The position numbers were made by a program, and so were the translations under genes. From NCBI GenBank assembly GCA_902801485.1, contig CADCIP010000002.1, positions 62,001-126,000 on the forward strand: a stretch of 64,000 nt of DNA. The letters run 5' to 3'. Positions 36,017-44,480 of the stretch are shown here, one piece after another. Source of the stretch: an uncultured Bacteroidales bacterium. GTDB taxonomy: Bacteria; Bacteroidota; Bacteroidia; Bacteroidales; Bacteroidaceae. The notes under the pieces were generated by a model. It saw only the letters and a program-made list of their open reading frames with translations. It was not told the DNA's origin and did not search any database. Position 1 is the first letter of the stretch. Every line of letters begins with the position of its first letter.

Positions 36017-38242
36017 TTAAAATTCGTATCCCAAATCAAGGAAGAAATATGGTTTCTTGGTATGGTTGCTATAGCCGAATGTGGCACCAAGGGGCCCGAA
36101 GATAGTATTGTAGTAATAGGCTATCTGTCCGCCCAACAGCGTACGGTTGTCAAAGATTTCCTTTAACTTGTCAGATTGCTGTCCAGCTGCAAAACGTAAT
36201 AATATATAATGGTTAGAACCTATGCGCTGCTGTCCCTGAAGCTGAACTGCGATGAATTGTTTTCCTACGTACTCCATGTTTCCGATTCCTGCAAAAGGCA
36301 TCTGCTGTTCTACGTAGTGTCCGAACCAGTTTCCCCCGATGACGTTGCCGAATATGTGACGAACCACATCGCCGAAGAGCAGTCGTCCATAGACCATAGG
36401 TTGAAGGGTGAACCGCTTGCCAAAGGTGAACGACATACGCCAGTTAGCACTAACTTCGTTTAGGCCTGTCTGACCGTCAAGACGCAAGAAGTTGTCTGTT
36501 ACATAGGCATACTCTGCTTTGAAGCGAGCACCTCGAGTGGGGAAGATCCAGTTATCTTCACTATTGTAGTTGGCCCGGGCACGATAGCTGAAGTAGTGGT
36601 CGTTATTAAGTGCCAATTCTGCATTTTTGTTTTCCGCCTTCAGAATGTCACGGTATTTTACATAATCCCAGCGCAATCCTATCTGTAGGTTAAAGTGTCG
36701 GACATCGAAATTAAGCGGCAAAAATTCTGCCTGATGCTGATGGTATAGGATACTGTAGTCGTGGTCTCCCTTGATATATACATCTACATCGTTTCTGCGG
36801 AAAGTGTAAGAAACTGTAGGGCGTGTGAAACTGCGTGGATGGATGGTCCAACCCCCGTGTACCATTATACGCTTGCCCAGTCGGAGCGTTACATCAGCAT
36901 TCATGGGAGTCTTGGTTTTAAATGGAAATTCTGCACCCACCTGCAGCGAAGCATGTTCCTCTGTATCGTAGCGCATGCCTGCATGTAATTGAACAGTCTT
37001 GCGTTCGCCTGCCGAGATGATAACACGAATACCTTTACCATCCGGAACAAAACGGCATTCGGCAGTCTGATAAAAGAGGTCGGTGCGCATACAGGTGGTT
37101 ATTTCCTGAGCCAATCTGGCGTCTATGCTGTCTGCTTTCTGCAAATGGAACTTCTGGCGCAAGAACATCTCGGTCTGCGGATTCATATTCTCAAAAGTAT
37201 AACCAGTGACGTACTGCTTCTCTGTCATTACCTGAGGACGAAGAGGTTGCAGAATAGCAGGGTGGAATGTGTCGTCTATTCCAATACGCTTTTTCAGAGC
37301 AATAATTTCGTCCCAATGACGCATGGCTTCTTCCTCGCCACGGTGGATGAGCGTATCGATGGCAGCTGAAGAAAAACTGGCAGAACCATAGCCTTTGGTG
37401 TTTACCTGCATGTGAAGGTCGGTGATGGCCAAGTTGTCCTCCACCTTGTTCTTACAGTTCACGTCCACAATCTGGCTGATGATGCTCATGGTGCCGCCCA
37501 TGTCCTCTGCCACCTTTGGTGCACCTTGCACAGTAACACCGATGATTATTTCGGCTCCCATTTCTTTTGCAATATCGGCGGGATAGTTATTCTTCAGACC
37601 GCCGTCAACCAATACTTTATCACCTAACCTGATGGGTGAGAAAGCTCCGGGTATCGACATAGATGAGCGCATGGCCTGGGGAAGTCGCCCGCTATGGAAG
37701 TCAAATTCCGAGTTGTCTATAATGTTCGTTGCCACGCAGGCAAAAGGGATAGGCAGGTCTTTCGAGAAATCCAGTGAGTCGGTGTAGCCTGTGCAGAGAT
37801 GCTGGAACAGTTCTGCCAGGTTTTTGCCCTTAATCAGGCCACCGGCGTTCTTATCACGTTTTCCTATGGTCAAGCCTGTTGTAAAGACATAGGTATATTG
37901 CCTCAGCCTGTCTCTGAGACTCTGGTTACGCAAGTCTTCCTTATCGCTGATGACATAACTCCAGTCCTGAGCCCGTGCAACAGAATCAAGCGCAATTGCA
38001 TTATAGCCAATGGAATATAAACCACCGATGATACTTCCCATAGATGTGCCAGTAACAATATCTACAGGGATGCCGGCTTTCTCCAGCACTTTCAATACAC
38101 CAATATGCGCCATACCCTTGGCACCGCCACCGCTCAAAACAACAGCGACTTTTTTCCTATTCACAAATGTACTGTCTTTCTGAGCATTCACTGTGTTTCC
38201 AATTAATATAGCAGCAAATACCAACAATAGTAATTTTTTCAT
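36017..38242 (-). CDS. Patatin-like phospholipase with Omp85-type beta-barrel (PlpD-like)
   Basis: The 741-residue protein has a signal peptide (ends NTVNAQ). A patatin domain at about 30-310 has the oxyanion loop VVLSGGGAKGMAHIGVLK, the nucleophile Ser in DIVTGTSMGSIIGGLYS, and the dyad Asp in VLVDGGLKNNYPADIA. A POTRA-like linker (about 330-410) and a C-terminal 16-strand-type barrel follow, ending in aromatic FFLDLGYEF, a typical outer-membrane signature. Known relatives (PlpD, type Vd secretion) display a phospholipase or lipase. It leads the efflux operon, so membrane lipid turnover and export may be linked; that link is inference from gene order. No strong promoter was identified upstream. 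Confidence 0.9.
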   Translation of the reverse strand: MKKLLLLVFAAILIGNTVNAQKDSTFVNRKKVAVVLSGGGAKGMAHIGVLKVLEKAGIPVDIVTGTSMGSIIGGLYSIGYNAIALDSVARAQDWSYVISDKEDLRNQSLRDRLRQYTYVFTTGLTIGKRDKNAGGLIKGKNLAELFQHLCTGYTDSLDFSKDLPIPFACVATNIIDNSEFDFHSGRLPQAMRSSMSIPGAFSPIRLGDKVLVDGGLKNNYPADIAKEMGAEIIIGVTVQGAPKVAEDMGGTMSIISQIVDVNCKNKVEDNLAITDLHMQVNTKGYGSASFSSAAIDTLIHRGEEEAMRHWDEIIALKKRIGIDDTFHPAILQPLRPQVMTEKQYVTGYTFENMNPQTEMFLRQKFHLQKADSIDARLAQEITTCMRTDLFYQTAECRFVPDGKGIRVIISAGERKTVQLHAGMRYDTEEHASLQVGAEFPFKTKTPMNADVTLRLGKRIMVHGGWTIHPRSFTRPTVSYTFRRNDVDVYIKGDHDYSILYHQHQAEFLPLNFDVRHFNLQIGLRWDYVKYRDILKAENKNAELALNNDHYFSYRARANYNSEDNWIFPTRGARFKAEYAYVTDNFLRLDGQTGLNEVSANWRMSFTFGKRFTLQPMVYGRLLFGDVVRHIFGNVIGGNWFGHYVEQQMPFAGIGNMEYVGKQFIAVQLQGQQRIGSNHYILLRFAAGQQSDKLKEIFDNRTLLGGQIAYYYNTIFGPLGATFGYSNHTKKPYFFLDLGYEF

Positions 38243-38565
38243 ATTCTATATTATTCTTTTTAACATTTCAATCTTTATTCCATCAAGGTCACGAACGTGT
38301 TCAAAAAAGCATTTCCGAGAATGGAAGAATTTCGGAAATCAGGTCGTTGGCTATCCCTCTGGATCATCATTTCAGAAAAAGTGAATGTATTTAATCTTTT
38401 CATGGTATGAAATTTTTAATTTTCATATAGCTTGTTAATTATCGAGTTCAAAATACGCAATTTTTTTTCAGATTCTGATGTCCTATATTTCCAGAAACAT
38501 GATATTTAACATTTTTTATCATTTAATTCATGAATCATTTGCATAGAAATCATTTACCAATTTTT
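38243..38565. other. 323-bp gene-free stretch
   Basis: I see no gene. It carries a small hairpin (TTTCCGA at 38312 with TCGGAAA at 38333) and otherwise AT-rich DNA. It contains the upstream region of the patatin gene and the downstream end of the glycerate kinase gene. Confidence 0.55.
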
Positions 38566-39621
38566 TCATTTGGACAATATATCTCTAATAGTATCTGAAA
38601 TATGTTTTCGTGCCACTTCCGGAAGCATGGCTTCCTGTAGAGAAAAGCCCTCGGGATTGATGCATTTGACGTTAGAGAAACCGCTTTGCAAAAGTGCTTC
38701 TCTGTCTCTGATGCGTCCGGCAATGATACATACTGGCACGTCACCTGATTGCTGCAACACGCCAACAGGCAACTTGCCCATAAGCGTCTGGCTATCTGCA
38801 GATCCTTCGCCAGTGATGACAAGGTCGGCATCTTTGACCACTTCGCTGAAATGTGCCGCTTCAAGTAGCACCTCTATACCAGGCTTGTATGTGGCATGCA
38901 TGTATTGAAGGAAAGCATATCCTAATCCACCGGCTGCGCCCGCTCCTTCATCATTGGAACAGTCATAACCGAAATGTTTGGCTGATAGCTCTGCAAATCT
39001 TTTGGCACGCGCATCCAAACGCTCCACCATCTCAGGAGTAGCGCCTTTCTGCGGAGCAAAGATATGAGCTGCTCCTTTGGCACCGCAAAGAGGATTCTTC
39101 ACATCAGAAGCAATGGTAAACTGAATATCTTTGAGCTCTGTAATATCATCAAACTTCCCACGATTGGCAAAGGTATCAATCAAGGCTCTTAGCATCCCTA
39201 CACCTGAATCGCTGGTAGCACTGCCACCAAGTCCCACGATAATCCGTTTAGCCCCTTTCCTGACGGCATCTGCAATCAGTTGTCCGGTGCCATAGCTCGT
39301 GGCTAGCATGGGATTACGCTCTTCTTCAGAAAGAAGAGTTAGTCCACTGGCCTGCGCTATCTCAATGACTGCCTCTTGGTCGCGTAACAGATACCTGGCT
39401 GTAATACAGCGCATCATAGGGTCACGCACCGTCACTTCCTGAATTGTGCCACCAATAGCTGCATGGAAAGCATCTATAAAACCTTCACCACCATCGCTGA
39501 CAGGTATCTGAACTATATCTGCATCAGGGAAAACGAGTCTAACGCCATCTACTGCCGCCTGATTAGCATCAGCAGAGCTCAGACAGCCTTTCATCGAATC
39601 TATGACAATGACTATTTTCAT
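38566..39621 (-). CDS. Glycerate kinase (GarK/GlxK type)
   Basis: The enzyme phosphorylates D-glycerate to 2-phosphoglycerate. The 351-residue protein matches the family in length and order. The N-terminal IVIVIDSMKGCLSSADAN is followed by IPVSDGGEGFIDAFHAA near residue 41, the Gly-rich loop GAKRIIVGLGGSATSDSGVGM near 120 (shown only to its key part), NDEGAGAAGGLGYAFLQ near 205 and LVITGEGSADSQTLMGK near 260. The start is ATG 39621. Immediately upstream lies the 20-residue stub of a flavoprotein gene, so the present promoter region may be a deletion product. Confidence 0.92.
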   Translation of the reverse strand: MKIVIVIDSMKGCLSSADANQAAVDGVRLVFPDADIVQIPVSDGGEGFIDAFHAAIGGTIQEVTVRDPMMRCITARYLLRDQEAVIEIAQASGLTLLSEEERNPMLATSYGTGQLIADAVRKGAKRIIVGLGGSATSDSGVGMLRALIDTFANRGKFDDITELKDIQFTIASDVKNPLCGAKGAAHIFAPQKGATPEMVERLDARAKRFAELSAKHFGYDCSNDEGAGAAGGLGYAFLQYMHATYKPGIEVLLEAAHFSEVVKDADLVITGEGSADSQTLMGKLPVGVLQQSGDVPVCIIAGRIRDREALLQSGFSNVKCINPEGFSLQEAMLPEVARKHISDTIRDILSK

Positions 39622-39635
39622 AACATATTTTTTAG

Positions 39636-39698
39636 CTACAGCAGCTGTGCCGTATTGCCGTTCTTACGCGGACTTCCGTTGATAAATAATGCTTTCAT
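39636..39698 (-). pseudogene. N-terminal stub of a flavodoxin-fold NAD(P)H-dependent FMN reductase gene
   Basis: ATG at 39698 starts MKALFINGSPRKNGNTAQLL, the highly conserved first strand and FMN phosphate loop of this flavoprotein family. TAG follows at once. Intact members are about 180-200 residues, so all but the first 20 residues are missing. The stub stops 14 bp before the glycerate kinase ATG. It looks like the scar of a deletion. Confidence 0.75.
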
Positions 39699-39763
39699 AT
39701 TTTTTGTGGTTTTAGATTTTTTTTCTATGTTTCGTATATTTAGCCTTTACTTTAGCATATTCT

Positions 39764-40135
39764 CTATTGCCTGGTTATCCGAAAAGTACACCGATCGCTT
39801 CCTCTGAGAATCGTGTTTACAATCAGCACATCAAATTTGCTATTCGGCTCAAGTTGTGAAAGAATATATAAAATGCTCTGGCGCGAACACTCGCATTGTT
39901 CTGGACAACTTCTTATTCCACATTTAACTTTAGGGCACGAACATTCCAAGTAACTCAGTTCATATACCTTCCCTGGGACGATTACTTTACCTGAATAGGA
40001 TTTGTTATTGTACGCTTCCGCATAGATTCTGTCAAAATTCCCTTTACATTTGTCATATATTTGCTTATGCATCGGGAGAACAGAATATTTAACACATTCT
40101 ATTGCCTCTTCTTGGAAATTAACATCTTTCTTCAT
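39764..40135 (-). CDS. Small cysteine-rich protein of a Bacteroidales family, function unknown
   Basis: The 123-residue protein is probably complete: it starts with a charged helix and ends in a conserved-looking tail. Six cysteines cluster at about residues 64-84 (ECSCPKVKCGIRSCPEQCEC), a possible metal site. The end GSDRCTFRITRQ resembles the C-terminus of DUF6144 or ATC-hydrolase-like families, a comparison from memory only. Residues 33-55 (FDRIYAEAYNNKSYSGKVIV) are duplicated as a fragment at 42558-42623. It stands alone, divergent from the solute-binding gene if the doubtful frame at 40168 is not real. Confidence 0.65.
   Translation of the reverse strand: MKKDVNFQEEAIECVKYSVLPMHKQIYDKCKGNFDRIYAEAYNNKSYSGKVIVPGKVYELSYLECSCPKVKCGIRSCPEQCECSRQSILYILSQLEPNSKFDVLIVNTILRGSDRCTFRITRQ
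39974..40040. repeat. Copy 1 of a 67-bp direct repeat (second copy at 42558-42623)
   Basis: This part of the Cys-rich gene recurs 2.6 kb away with three substitutions and one single-base gap. Both copies are in the same orientation. Confidence 0.9.
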
Positions 40136-40167
40136 GTATTATCTTTCAGTTTAATAAAAATTCCGAT

Positions 40168-40347
40168 TTATCGTTCTTTTGATAATATATAAACAGCCCA
40201 CGTAAGTAGAATGAACAATAGCAAAGGCGTAACTTCCTGTAAACCTCTCGACTTGGGCTGTAGGGTTATCTCTAATTGCTGAATCATACTGAATATCGTT
40301 AAGATGCGCCACAAAATTACTAAAAAAAGATGATTTCTTTCCACCAT
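40168..40347 (-). CDS. Possible small membrane protein (doubtful)
   Basis: A 59-residue frame from ATG 40347 ends in a hydrophobic helix (VTPLLLFILLTWAVYIL) followed by SKER, a plausible single-span membrane peptide. Its 5' part overlaps the promoter region of the divergent solute-binding gene, and no promoter or homolog is evident. I keep it as a possibility because of the clear membrane segment. Confidence 0.25.
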   Translation of the reverse strand: MVERNHLFLVILWRILTIFSMIQQLEITLQPKSRGLQEVTPLLLFILLTWAVYILSKER

Positions 40348-40394
40348 TGTAAATGAATGTATGTTATTTTGGCAAATTTCTAATGAAAATTGTG

Positions 40395-40402
40395 TAATTT
40401 TG
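40395..40402 (+). promoter_or_regulatory. Candidate -7 element for the solute-binding lipoprotein
   Basis: TAATTTTG fits TAnnTTTG and lies 17 bp before ATG 40420. A TTTG at 40368-40371 is 23 bp upstream, slightly wider than usual. Confidence 0.5.
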
Positions 40403-40419
40403 TCCCCGTTATAAAATAT

Positions 40420-41610
40420 ATGATACAAAGAAATACAGACCAGATAGGAAAATTGTTCTGTTTCCTGACCGTAATATTGACATTATGCAGTTCTACAGTA
40501 TTGGCTGCTTGTTCCAATTATGGCACTCCTACTGAACAGGATAGCATAACGCCTATTTCTGATAAGGTTTGGACTTTCAGCCAGAGTCACCCGGACGGAT
40601 TCACGCTTGACATCCGCACAATGACAGAGCCAGCCGAAGGAATAGCAGTCAGTTATGCAGAAACACAGAACAGTCATTCACGCGACCAACTCGACAAAGT
40701 TGTTAGCCATGCGCTTTGTCACGATGGCTATGTAGGAGGTTGGCTAAATACGGGAAATGGCCTGTATTACTTTGACAGCACCAAGCTTTTCCCGGAAACA
40801 TCACTCAAAGAAGCCATTCAGTTTGGAAAAGAGAACGGCCAATATTCAGTTTCCATCCTTTCTGCCAATTCAGATATTCCTGTTAATGGGAAGGTTGCTG
40901 AGATAGTAGAACGTGGCACATTGCTCGTAGGTACTACAGGTGACTATCGTCCTCTATCATTCTGTGAAACAGATGGGACATACTGGGGCTTTGGTATAGA
41001 AATCGCCAAAGAGATTGCTAGATACTTAGGTGTTGAGATTTCTTTCGTAAAGACTTCATGGCCTACTCTGACAGCCGATGTATTGGCGGACCCTCAGACT
41101 TTCGACTTAGCCATAGGCGGCATTACCATCACAGATACCCGGCGCGAGAATATGTTAATGAGCGAAGGTTATCTGGCTAATGGAAAAACGATTCTTTGCC
41201 GTGCATCAGAAGCAGACCGTTTCTGCTCATTGGCTGACATCGACAAGCCCGAAGTGACTGTAATGGTGAATCCTGGTGGACTTAATGAAAAGTTTGCCAA
41301 CGAGAACCTGACTCATGCAAACATAGTCGTTCATCAAAAGAACGAGGAAATACCGACACTTGTAGCCGAAGGTGCAGCCGATGTGATGATAACGGAAATT
41401 ACAGAGGCTCCATATTATGTGCAGACTGACAACCGATTAGCAGCCCCACTATTGAACGCTCCATTTACTCATGGTGAAATTGGTGTCCTCATGCGGAAGG
41501 GACAGGAGGATCTCTTGCAGATGGTTAACAATGTCATCTGTCAGATGAAGTCCAACGGATCTCTCCGGAAACTGCATGAGAAGTACGGCCTAGTATATGC
41601 CTACGATTAA
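40420..41610 (+). CDS. Lipoprotein with type-3 solute-binding domain (PheC/amino-acid-binding type) and an unknown N-terminal domain
   Basis: The start is ATG 40420 (MIQRNTDQIGKLFCFLTVIL), placed just after the -7 element. A lipobox-like STVLAAC makes it a likely lipoprotein. Residues about 45-150 form a domain I cannot name (GFTLDIRTMTEPAEGIAVSY; DGYVGGWLNTGNGLYYFDS). Residues about 165-396 are an SBP_bac_3 fold with LLVGTTGDYRPLSF, GFGIEIAKEIARYLGVEI and DLAIGGITITDTRRENMLMS. That start resembles cyclohexadienyl dehydratase PheC as well as amino-acid receptors, so it may be an enzyme or a binding protein. No ABC permease or kinase gene is nearby, which favours a stand-alone role. Confidence 0.8.
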   Translation: MIQRNTDQIGKLFCFLTVILTLCSSTVLAACSNYGTPTEQDSITPISDKVWTFSQSHPDGFTLDIRTMTEPAEGIAVSYAETQNSHSRDQLDKVVSHALCHDGYVGGWLNTGNGLYYFDSTKLFPETSLKEAIQFGKENGQYSVSILSANSDIPVNGKVAEIVERGTLLVGTTGDYRPLSFCETDGTYWGFGIEIAKEIARYLGVEISFVKTSWPTLTADVLADPQTFDLAIGGITITDTRRENMLMSEGYLANGKTILCRASEADRFCSLADIDKPEVTVMVNPGGLNEKFANENLTHANIVVHQKNEEIPTLVAEGAADVMITEITEAPYYVQTDNRLAAPLLNAPFTHGEIGVLMRKGQEDLLQMVNNVICQMKSNGSLRKLHEKYGLVYAYD

Positions 41611-41830
41611 AAAGAGATAATAACTGACGATCTACCTTCCTAAAGCATCTGCAATTCAGGTTTCGAGCGTGAACATACTTCTGAGAGACGACTGATTATC
41701 GGCACTTATGATAAGAACGGTTAACCTAATGCCATGAATTCAGCTGAGAGGAGGGCTGCTGTCAGTTCACCATTCTCAATGGCATATAGCACTTGATAGA
41801 ACTTGCAACACACCCTTCTCGCCATGAAAT
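41611..41830. other. Gene-free stretch next to a decayed mobile-element gene
   Basis: No intact gene. On the minus strand a short peptide MVNELTAALLSAEFMALG (about 41732-41785) can be read and may be a gene tail, but I cannot place it. Confidence 0.4.
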
Positions 41831-42551
41831 CTAAGGCTTAAAGCCAGTCTGCCAGACGGCTTTGACACCTTCGCAGAAGTAGTAGAGGATATGGTGCCCT
41901 TGGACACGGCGACCGGCAGCCAACTGTTCGAGTAAGGCAATGGTATATTCTTCATCATCACTGATGTCGCGAAACTTCTCAATGGCAGTATCGAGACAAT
42001 CGTGGAATCGGCGCATTCGACTATTGCGCAGACTTTAGACCAGGTATTTCCTCTGGATAATTATAGTCGCTGATGCTCTCCTGCATAGGTCGGAATTCGG
42101 GTGTCGCTTCCGGTTCTGACGGAACGGTTAGGGCATTAGCCGATGGATTATAGAATGTCTCCGGATCGTAGCTCGCCTTGCAACTGGTTTCGAAGGTTGG
42201 CTCGTGCTCAGCCAACGGCGTACCTAATTGCGACGAATAGATGAAATGCAGTTTGCGGAAGGCGTTGAGCAATGCTGTTTCCGACGGATTGCTATCCGAA
42301 ACCGTGAATGGACATACGATGTGGAGCGAATGACCATCGTGCCCTATAAAGCAGAGTAGGGTAAAGGGCTGCAGGGTGGCCAGTCGTTTATATTCATCAA
42401 CGGTACTCATGTCGCACAGGTTTTCCAGCGAGAGCAGTATCAGATAGTTATAGTTTTTTGCTTTCAACTCTCCATTCTGTTTCACCCTTTCTACCGCAAA
42501 ACACACCTCCTTGTTAAAGTTGTGTACATCTATGCTGGCGATAGGTGCCAT
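41831..42551 (-). pseudogene. Remnant of a VirE/BT4734-like mobile-element protein
   Basis: The larger frame (42551 to 42021) contains YKRLATLQPFTLLCFIGHDG, then HSLHIVCPFTVS and ETSCKASYDPETFYNPSA. These match, from memory, the BT4734-like N-terminal domain found beside VirE domains in integrative elements of Bacteroidales (LAFTSPSGxGLKIVVP and CKASYDPExYYNP). After EIPGLKSAQ the frame stops. A shifted frame continues with MRRFHDCLDTAIEKFRDISD and DEEYTIALLEQLAAG, like the start of the VirE part, and then stops. Both ends are missing and no integrase, mobilisation or primase gene remains nearby. Confidence 0.65.
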
Positions 42552-42557
42552 CCCTCA

Positions 42558-42623
42558 TGGGACGATTACTTTGCCAGTATAGGATTTGTTATTGTACGCT
42601 TCCGCATAGATTCTGTCAAATTC
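42558..42623. repeat. Copy 2 of the 67-bp repeat (fragment of the Cys-rich gene)
   Basis: On the minus strand it encodes EFDRIYAEAYNNKSYTGKVI followed by VP and a TGA, one Ser-to-Thr change from the copy in the 39764-40135 gene. Only about 22 codons survive. It abuts the decayed VirE-like gene. Confidence 0.85.
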
Positions 42624-42669
42624 TATTAAAACTAACGGCACAGGTACTCATTTTTTACTTTATTATTCG

Positions 42670-42677
42670 TATCTTTG
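42670..42677 (+). promoter_or_regulatory. Candidate -7 element for the Nim-like gene
   Basis: TATCTTTG is an exact TAnnTTTG match, 66 bp before ATG 42744. The -33 is unclear. Confidence 0.5.
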
Positions 42678-42743
42678 CAGCAATTATTAAAATAGTTTAG
42701 GAAATATAACAACTAAGTCATATATTAATGATAATTAAGTGAT

Positions 42744-43250
42744 ATGGTACAGCAGTTCGAATTCAGGGCAATGAGGCGCAAGCGCCAGCAGCTTTCAGAA
42801 AAAGAAAGCATTGGCATATTGCAGAAAGCAACGGCAGGCACTTTGGCATTGCTGGGTGACAACGATTACCCGTATGCCGATCCTATCAGCTATGTCTATC
42901 ACGATGGGAAGCTATACTTCCATAGTGCTTTGGCTGGCCACAAGGTTGATTCTATTCGTAAGTGCGATAAGGCATCTTTCTGTGTAATAGAAAAAGATGA
43001 TGTTCAGCCGGAGAAGTACACCACTTTCTTCCGTAGCGTGATAGCATTCGGTAGAATCCAAATCATCGAGGACGAGCATGAGAAGTTGGAAGCGGCACGC
43101 ATGCTTGGTAACCGCTACAATCCGAGCCAAGACAAAGCCCTGCAGAAAGAGATTGAAAATGGTCTGTCTCGTATGTTGGCCATCCGTTTCGACATCGAGC
43201 ATCTGACAGGTAAAGAAGCAATAGAGTTGGTAAAACAACATCAGAAATGA
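42744..43250 (+). CDS. Pyridoxamine-phosphate-oxidase-fold flavoprotein, NimA/B-like
   Basis: The 168-residue protein is a split-barrel flavin-binding family member. Visible features are the N-terminal MRRKRQQLSEKESIGILQKA, a strand pair TLALLGDNDYPYADPISYVY, and DGKLYFHSALAGHKVDSIRK, where FMN contacts lie in Nim proteins. SVIAFGRIQIIEDEHEK and MLAIRFDIEHLTGKEA follow at the end. Nim proteins in Bacteroides reduce 5-nitroimidazoles and can give resistance, but most chromosomal relatives are uncharacterised flavoproteins. It has its own promoter-like element. Flanking DNA is decayed on both sides. Confidence 0.85.
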   Translation: MVQQFEFRAMRRKRQQLSEKESIGILQKATAGTLALLGDNDYPYADPISYVYHDGKLYFHSALAGHKVDSIRKCDKASFCVIEKDDVQPEKYTTFFRSVIAFGRIQIIEDEHEKLEAARMLGNRYNPSQDKALQKEIENGLSRMLAIRFDIEHLTGKEAIELVKQHQK

Positions 43251-43480
43251 CACACGTGCATCGTAGAGGCCTAGAACAACGTCTATAACCTCACTTTTTA
43301 AGGGTTGGCTAACCGTTTATATTCCATATTTCAACCTTTCCAATTCTTCAAACATTAGAAAGAATTACTTTAAAAAGTGGCTTTGACAGTCTCTTCAAAG
43401 TATTCACTTCTTACATAGCCTCTCTTCACCTTATTAAAGGCAAACTCGTTGAAAAGTCCACGATTTACTAATGGTGCTCT

Positions 43481-44389
43481 TTATTTCTGATTTCCTTTCT
43501 TGAATACTGTTTTCCCCTTAAACACGGTTTCGAGCACCTGGATATCCTGTATCTGTTCTGCAGGAGTGGTTTCAATATCGCTATCCAAAACGATTAGCTC
43601 AGCTGATTTTCCTACTTCGATTGAGCCTGTTACATTCTCCAGATGTGCCTGATATGCCGCATTGATCGTATGTGCTTGAAGCGCTTCCTTAAGGCTGATG
43701 CATTCCTCCGGCATGGCTGCGGGAACATCCTTATATAACTCGTAGGTTAAATCCATCTTGATGTGCCTACGGGTCATGGCAACTTGAAGACCTGCGAGAC
43801 CGCAAGCGGGATTGACGACGAAATCCGATCCGTAAGCGCATACTACGCCGTTATCTATCAGTGACTTGCTTGGATACGTATGTCTAACAACATCCTCGCC
43901 CCAGTAAGCCACCATCACCTTCTCGTCTGTCGGCAACTACAGCATCTATATCATGTCGTGTGATGGGGCGCACGATGCCCTGTAGTCCTCCGGAAAACCA
44001 TGTTCTGTCCCAACCTATTCCTCTGATTACTGCGAGATCTTTGTGCTCTTTGGCGTAAGCTCTCAGTATGTCCTGCATCTGCTTTATCACTCCTTCGGGT
44101 GTATCCGTCTGGGGATTTGGTACTATTCTGCTGAAACTGCACGTTCCGAATAACTCTGCGGAGTGAGCAAGGTGCATGTGAGCGTCCGCAAGCCCGGGGA
44201 GAACGCTCTTTCCGTGGCAATCAACTATCGTTGTGGTATCGCCTATCCACGCTGCTATGCCAGCCTCGTTACCTACATATACGAACTTGCCGTCCTTGAT
44301 AGCAACGCTTCTGCATGCGTTTCCTTTCCATCCAATGCGATGGAATAAACTTTGGCATTTCTGTAAACTTTGTCTGCAATCAGTGTCAT
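43481..44389 (-). pseudogene. YtcJ-like metal-dependent amidohydrolase gene with frameshift and large internal deletion
   Basis: ATG at 44389 starts MTLIADKVYRNAKVYSIALD. A one-base loss near 44310 shifts the frame. The shifted frame continues with VAIKDGKFVYVGNEAG, the metal-binding LPGLADAHMHLAH and ITRHDIDAVVADR. At about 43935 it jumps to PTDEKVMVAYWGEDVVRHTY and GSDFVVNPACGL, ending SAELIVLDSDIE and KKGNQK. In intact members (about 540-600 residues) some 300 residues lie between the VVADRP motif and the C-terminal part. About 0.9 kb is therefore missing, including most metal ligands, so the product cannot be active. Confidence 0.8.
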
Positions 44390-44480
44390 AATTTTGAATG
44401 AATGTTGTTAATACAAGTGCAAAGGTTAATGATTTCGACTTATCATGAAATCCCTCACTCTCCGCTCCCCTTGTGAGGCT

